Shown here piece after piece: positions 58,602 to 64,000 of a stretch of 64,000 bases of DNA. Each line of letters starts with the position of its first letter. The stretch's first letter is position 1. Under the pieces are notes generated by a model, which did no database searches, was not told the DNA's origin, and saw only the letters and a list, made by a program, of their open reading frames with translations. This DNA is from Cladorrhinum sp. PSN259. Its lineage: Eukaryota; Ascomycota; Sordariomycetes; Sordariales; Podosporaceae. Both the position numbers and the translations under genes were made by a program. Location of the stretch: assembly GCA_033725935.1 (NCBI GenBank), contig MU867064.1, positions 496,001 through 560,000 on the forward strand, written 5' to 3'.

Positions 58602-60787
58602 CTATGGCCGGCTGACCTGGCTTGCTGATGTCCGGCTGCGCTCGTCTTCCTCGAGTACATCACTGAGTCGTGTTGGATGTTGGTGTCTTGGCACGTTTTC
58701 CCAGCCAGGCGCCGCATAACCTTGGCCTGAATACTCCGGGGTACCCACGTAAGTCTGGGACCATTGAGAACTGGAAGGTGGATAGTTTGTTCCAGATTGT
58801 GACGTTGCAGGTTGTTCGATATAACTTAGATTGTCTGCGAGAGCGTTAGAGTTTCCCGAGGTTGTCTCCCCGCACTCGCCACGAACTCACCTTCTTCACT
58901 GTATCCGGTCAGGTCTGATTCGGGTCCAAATTGGGGGTCCCTTCCAGCATTGTGCTGTGAGGAAGATGACTGCCCGTACTCTGAATACTGACCTGGCTGC
59001 GCAGCGACATATTCCGAGGTATCGGTGCCTTGGGTGTGTGACCGCTCTCGGCGACTTGGCTCTCGGCTCGGAGGTCCTTGAGTCATTGGTACAACTTGGA
59101 CTCCTCCGACAATAGTTGGCAAACCCTGCTGAAGCGAAACGGTACGATCGCGCTCCTCTTGCTCCCGGCGACCCAGTTCTTCCCAAGCCCGCCGAGCTTC
59201 TTCCTTGGAGATGTGCAGTTCACGGCGCATTTCAGAAATGAGCTTCTGGTTCTTTGCATTCTCGGCTTCAAGTTTGGCGAAATTCTGGGTTTGCTCGGCT
59301 CTTGCTTGCCGCTCCTGTTCCAGTTGAGTTTCGAGCATGGCGGCAATTTCTTGGTTGCGTTCAAGTTCTGAGCGAGTCTCAAAGAACCATCGCTGGAATT
59401 TGCGCTCAGAGCTAGCGCGAAGACGTTGCAATTCGACAACCGCATGAAAGAGATTGGCGCCAGCGGCGGACAAGTCAGCAACCTGACGAGAAAGCTGCGA
59501 CGAAATTGGGTTGCGCTCAGCCTCGTCTGTGTTCTCCTGTAGCCTCCGGAGCCAGAAGCTTGTCATACCTTCCCAATGCGCCGAGAGAGCCTCCCAGCGC
59601 TCAAATGCATGGGGAAACGAATTCTTCAGCCTGGTTGAGGCATTGCCTTGAGTAGATGACTCGCCCGGTTGTGAGGGGGCAGATGTGCCTGCGGTGATGG
59701 CAGCGGGTTGGTGTGTAGGAGATGATGCCTGTCTGGCTGTTCGGAGAGGCTGTGGTACCGCAGACGGCTGTTGTCCGGAGGTGGTTTGGTGGTATCGCGA
59801 ACTACCGGCCTGAGCCTCTGACTGCGCACGTTGATGACGTCGGTAAGCAGCAGTGTCTGAAGGGATATCGGTGCTACCTTGAGCACCAGCACCGCTGGGC
59901 TGTCTGCGCTCGGCGCGACGCCTCGCTTCTTCGATCAAACGAGCCTCTTCCTCGGCGCGCGCACGCTCCATTTGCTCCCTCTCGGCCTTTTGTCTAGCCT
60001 CCCGCTCAGCACGCTCACGCATGATCATTCTAGGGCCGCGGATTTGCTGCGGTGAGCCAGTCTGAGAAGAAGGCGCCGCGGTAGGTCGCGATGAGGTAGC
60101 GCCATTGCCGTTTGTTGTGGCAGGGGCGCTGCCGCTCCCGCTGCCGGCTATGAGGTCCGCCATTGATGCGCTCTCTTCAACCCAATCGGGGGTGAAGGGG
60201 TTGGGTTTCCGGATTGCCTCCTCGAGAGTCCAGAGAATGGCACTCTTCGTGTGCCTCGAAAGCCGAACGGTGGGGGGGGCTGAGTCTTTTGCCGAGGAAG
60301 CGAAGCGCTGGCGATGACGTAGTGAAGATAGATAATATGCGGATGCTTCGTCTTCTTCTTCTTCTTCTTCCTCGTCTTCGTCGCTTAGGTCTTGAGAAAG
60401 CTCCTGCCGAAGGGGGCTGAAAACGCTCTCTGCCTGTCCTAATCCGTCGGGATTATGAGGCAAGGAGAAGATTGGAGGGGGACGGTTCCCTACAGTAACG
60501 GCGTCAATGTGGACTCTACGATGAGGCGTTGGCGAGGGTTGAGGGCTAGGGCTGGCCGAGAATCGCGGGGTACGGCGGAGGGTTCGGTGTGAAGAAGGGG
60601 TGGGGGATCTATCCTCTTGCCTGGGAGTTGCGGTGTCTTGTCGGCGAGGAGACGTCAGGGGTTGGCGGTGGGTGGATTGGGATGTAAATTGGTCGTGGAG
60701 TTCGCTTCGGTCGCGAATGGATGACACTTCTTGACTGCCAGCAGCAAGGTCTCCCACGGCACCAGGGGGGGCTGGTGTGGGCGACAA
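58602..60787 (-). CDS. Large coiled-coil protein with disordered N-terminus; start codon unresolved, ~709 aa
   Basis: Exons 58891-60787 and 58602-58834; the intron removal adds DNLSYIEQPATSQSG... and ends ...SASQVSRP with correct phase. Residues ~1-130 are Ser/Pro/Arg-rich with SP/TP sites, then an acidic run (SDEDEEEEEEEDEAS), then a compact conserved-looking stretch SAILWTLEEAIRKPNPFTPD followed by WVEESASMADLIAG. After ~230 come a charged helix (REARQKAEREQMERARAEEE), a Gln/Ser/Thr linker, a helical block (AFERWEALSAHWEGMTSFWL) and a long coiled coil (~460-560, QKLISEMRRELHISKEEARR). The family is not recognised. The first in-frame ATG is at 60163 (MADL); the frame is open upstream to a stop at ~60,798 and a TTG at 60787 is only a nominal start, so translation begins at a non-AUG codon or in an unseen 5' exon. 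Confidence 0.75.
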
Positions 60788-61327
60788 GGCGAAGGCTCAC
60801 CACCAAAAGTGGTGAAGGGAAGAAGGGTAATTGGGGAAGCGTTGTGCTGCTAAAGCTGAAATCGCCAGGGTCAGAAACCGGTTCGGTGTGGTCACTGGTG
60901 CAACAGTGGGGTTGCTTGTTGCTTGCCAGCGGAGCTCCAAAGCTCCAACCAACTGAATTAAGCTGGCAAAAACAACAGGAGACGACTCACCCTGAGAAAA
61001 TCCCGGGGATCTGGGAGAGGCTGCTCTGTGTGTCTGGACAGACAGAACAAGGAACGAGGGAATTGAAGGAATGTGAGAAAGGCGGAAAAGAGTGTTTTGC
61101 CCTGCTTGGGAGACTAGAGAGACTGCGCAAGCTGCGTTGGCAGCGTGGCAGCGCGGGCGGCCTTGTGGGAAAAAACCTGGAGGTCGGGAGGACGAGCGAA
61201 CTTGCGAAAAAGTGTGTGGCTGGAACACCTAAAACCAAAGACTTGCTTGTCGAACGGATCAATGGCCCAGGTGTCAGCACTGCCGGAAAGACGACGAAGA
61301 GAAAAAAAGCGAGCGCCCTTGACCGAA
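60164..61327 (-). other. ATG-free 1,164-nt stretch over the 5' part of the coiled-coil gene
   Basis: On the minus strand no ATG exists in any frame from just before the MADL codon (60163) to 61328; the plus strand of the same interval has 13. The stretch covers ~208 protein-like codons plus ~530 nt of leader, which carries a possible 5' intron (donor GTGAGT near 60,990; acceptor CACACCAG near 60,773). Confidence 0.7.
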
Positions 61328-64000
61328 CATCCGGTGCATCGAGCGCCAAGTTTAACTAATTCACTTGTCGTGTCCCACGAAAAGCGACAAGTGAGGTTTT
61401 TCTGTTGCTGCTGTGGATGGTGATATATCAAGGTTATCACGACTTCACGTCTTAACAGCAAACATCAACACTGTCTCGCTTCGCTGGTTCACGTGAGGCT
61501 GTCCTGTTGCGCAAAAGAATGAATGAGGAAGAGGACTTCCTGATCGGTGCCGCAGAGCATGGACAGTGGCCAATGGCTCAAAATGAAGTCTCAATCTACT
61601 GATTTCTGACGAAAAGAACGTTCGAGCTGTTGGATTTTAGATCGGGATTTTTGGAGAGCGGGAAACCGGTGAAGGTCGCTCGTTGTTTCGCCAGGGATGT
61701 GCGCTAACAGTGCACGGGCCCCACTTAGAGACCTAGCATTTAGGGGCCCAGGTGTGCTCGCTCGCTTGTTGTCCAGCAGTCGTTCAGCACTCCCAGGGCG
61801 GTGGAGATAGAATGGGTCGGGTATCGGAATCTCTTGTCACGCGCGTATCCGCTGCATTGAAATTTTTAAAATGAGGTGAGCTAGAGAAGAAAGAGAGATG
61901 CAGACGGTGGGTGGCTGCATTCGAGTTGTCTGGGTGATGTAGGCAAAGCAGCCTGTCGGGCTCAACTGCTCAACTGCGCACAAGACGCAAGACGGGCAAT
62001 CGGGCGTGCTGTCCGTCATCCCATCCATCTGCACACGTATCAAGCAGGCCATGATGATGCGCAGGGCTATCCAAGATTCGAAGATATGAGCTCATCTATG
62101 TTCTTCTAGGGTACCTGATTTCGGGCAAATCTAAGCTCTGGGAACTGGGAGCTCCCGTCAAATGGAGAGCTTCCATCAGAAGATCTGGCGCTTTTCTTTT
62201 CCACGTTCCAGTTTCATGGTTCCACCTCACTTCCACCAGGGTGTCACTGGTGGCACCAAACCTTCTCGCCATCACTCGACAATCATCCAAGCTTGATGCA
62301 GCGGCGTCATGATTTTAGAACGACAAGAGCCGCGGCCCAACCTGAGATTTGATTCAAGAATAATCGAGGAGGCTGGGCCACTGATGTGGCTGATTGTGGG
62401 GGGAAGCTTGCTTTGGGAAATGGAGGGGCTCTGCGTTGGCAAGTTCAAATCATACAAAGTGACGTTGTTTGTTGCGCAGCCAATCAGAGTTTAGGATTAG
62501 GTCCCTTGCCGTCCCAATAGGGCGGTTCTGACGGGGCTATCCACACATCTTCTTTTCCCCCAGCCATTTGCCTGGTGATCATTGTCCTGTTTGCGCGTTT
62601 CATTGTATTTTTGGTCCCATTAAGTGGGGATCTGGATTGTTCTCGAAGACATGAAACAATGCAATTATACACCTGCAGCTTGAAATCGCATCTGACCAAG
62701 ACCAGTCTCATCAAAAGCTTCATCAATCCCCGTGATTAACAACAATTGGAATTTTGCTGCCCCACCAACAACCCCTTTACTGGATTTCCTTCCCATGTAA
62801 GGCCCTCTTCTCTCATCAATTGGCTCAACTATTTTTATCAAATCCGCATATGAAACAGAACCTCAGAACTTACCAAATCCATCAACCCGGTTTGGAATGT
62901 TTAAACGCGGTGGTCACTGCCTACCTAACAGTCACCAGTTCCGCTATCTGGCGTCACCAACCCAACTTTCACTGGCACGCCTTCCAAATTTGTCCTGGGC
63001 ACAGTGACTTGAAGCTGTTAACGAACTCTAATCTTTACCTACACAATCGCTCCTCTCTACTGGCCTCAATAACAGACATGAGTGTACGTATGTTCACTGC
63101 ACGCATCTCAAGCGCCCGCTTGTGGACGCCAACTGGATGGTCAGTCAGTCATGAATGGCTGCGATTGTGCTATGTAATCCATATGTACAAAATGATTGCT
63201 CGCCTATATGGATAGTTGCTGTTATCAGCTTCGTTCGTTCCCTCAACACCAACCTCTAAACCCCTACATTCCGCGTCTACCACAATCCCACGGAAAGGAG
63301 GCAAAAACTTATATTCTCGAACGAAGAAATCGTGGCCATTCTACATGGGGCCTGGACCTTTCCGCTACGGCAGCTGGTGTTCTTGTAGCAAGACGCTACC
63401 TGTGACCTACGCAAGGAAAAGACGGAAGTCGAACGAGGCTGTTTACGACTGAGAAAACCTTGGTACAGGAGCTCCTATCACTGTGCCACTTGATAACCTG
63501 GACCTTGGGGATATAAATTCTCAGTCAGGCTACGGATACCGGAATCAATAAAAACAACCAGAAACACGACGGCAACTTGGTCAGGTGGTTAACCGCAATG
63601 CGTGTTCAACACCACACATAGATCATGTTTGACCCCGGCGGCTAGTATTTGGGGTGGTCAAGTGACTGAATCTCCCTTTTTTAACCTTTTCTTCTCTTAT
63701 TTTCTGCTCGGTGGATATGCTTACCTGAGCGTCAACGTTGTCAAGATTTGACGATAATTACCCCCCACGAAGGTGAAAAATGGGGCAATTCGCCAGTTGC
63801 GCTACGGCCCCGTTCCGGTTGATGAAAGTGACGAACGGCGGGACGCGCTAATTCTCCTCAGAGAAGTTTCCCTGAACCTGTTGCAAGTCGCAATGGGCAA
63901 TATGAACCATGGGAACCCATCAACCAATATTGCCGTATCTATTTCACTTTTAACTCGCAAGAGGGTTTTGCCGCTTGCACGAACGTGAGATGCACGAAGC
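60788..64000. other. Gene-poor end of the window, 3.2 kb
   Basis: Begins with the leader and promoter of the coiled-coil gene; a second half (62-64 kb) has only short, domain-free frames. A tRNA-like D arm near 63.57 kb lacks a T arm. No gene supported. Confidence 0.5.

Noticed and set aside
60721..61359. 212-codon open frame (+) antisense to the coiled-coil gene leader
   Set aside because: Basic, repetitive composition and no domain; explained as the complement of a C/T-rich leader.
63571..63650. tRNA-Ser-like stretch (GGTCAGGTGGTTAACCGC)
   Set aside because: The D-arm-like segment is followed by no T arm (no GGTTCGA-type loop with a 5-bp stem) and no matching acceptor stem.
1..64000. CRISPR arrays, bacterial operons, Shine-Dalgarno sites, transposons, telomeric repeats
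   Set aside because: Spliceosomal introns and fungal gene families show this is a eukaryotic nuclear locus; no direct-repeat/spacer pattern, terminal inverted repeats, transposase/RT motifs or telomere arrays were seen.

Overview
This is nuclear DNA from a filamentous ascomycete (Pezizomycotina; Leotiomycetes or a close class seems likely, but that is inference). The evidence is gene structure and content: short GT-AG introns of about 50-90 nt with CTAAC/CTGAC branch points, genes tightly packed on both strands without operons, and fungal families such as Cbp4, an Skt5/Chs4 chitin synthase activator, an OPT transporter and Rec8. I rebuilt the exon structures by hand from splice sites and reading-frame phase. 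Nearly every multi-exon model closes to a multiple of three, which is good internal support. No viral, phage, transposon or CRISPR sequence was recognised.

Layout. 0-9 kb: 5' part of an amidohydrolase (-), a small conserved fungal protein (-), an Fmp46-type thioredoxin-fold protein (+), and a 1,498-residue RRM protein with long disordered tails (+). 9-17 kb: DUF1348/NTF2-like protein (-), a tentative small gene (-), an Ahp1/PMP20-type peroxiredoxin (+), ribosomal protein L24 (-), tRNA adenosine deaminase Tad1 (+), NAC beta subunit Egd1 (-) and the complex III assembly factor Cbp4 (-). 17-29 kb: two large gene-poor stretches flank the Skt5/Chs4-like activator (+); an RGS membrane protein (+) follows. 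29-39 kb: mitochondrial pyruvate carrier (-) divergent from a complex I subunit (+), a small hypothetical protein, an alpha/beta hydrolase, exosome Rrp43 and Rab escort protein Mrs6 (all +). 39-50 kb: meiotic cohesin Rec8 (-), an RBM5/RBM10-like splicing factor (-), the molybdopterin synthase large subunit (+) and an OPT transporter (-). 50-64 kb: a long gene-free stretch, an intron-containing tRNA-Pro(AGG), a small secreted cysteine-containing protein (+), a CECR5-type HAD phosphatase (+), a large coiled-coil protein (-) with no ATG near its 5' end, and 3 kb with no gene that I recognise.

Functional themes are housekeeping: translation and tRNA editing (L24, Egd1, Tad1, tRNA-Pro), RNA processing (Rrp43, RBM5-like, RRM protein), mitochondrial function (Fmp46, Cbp4, MPC, complex I subunit, probably the HAD protein), membrane and wall traffic (Mrs6, Skt5-like, OPT, RGS) and meiosis (Rec8).

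The two most unusual observations are (1) that the NAC beta gene can only be read into its conserved Arg-Ile-Gly-Gly-Lys-Gly-Thr motif with consensus splice sites if a single nucleotide at 15811 is an exon, and (2) a 1,164-nt ATG-free stretch on the transcribed strand over the 5' end of the coiled-coil gene at 60 kb, including about 208 open, protein-like codons. That implies a non-AUG start or a distant first exon. The first intron of RPL24 is also unusually long and strongly structured.
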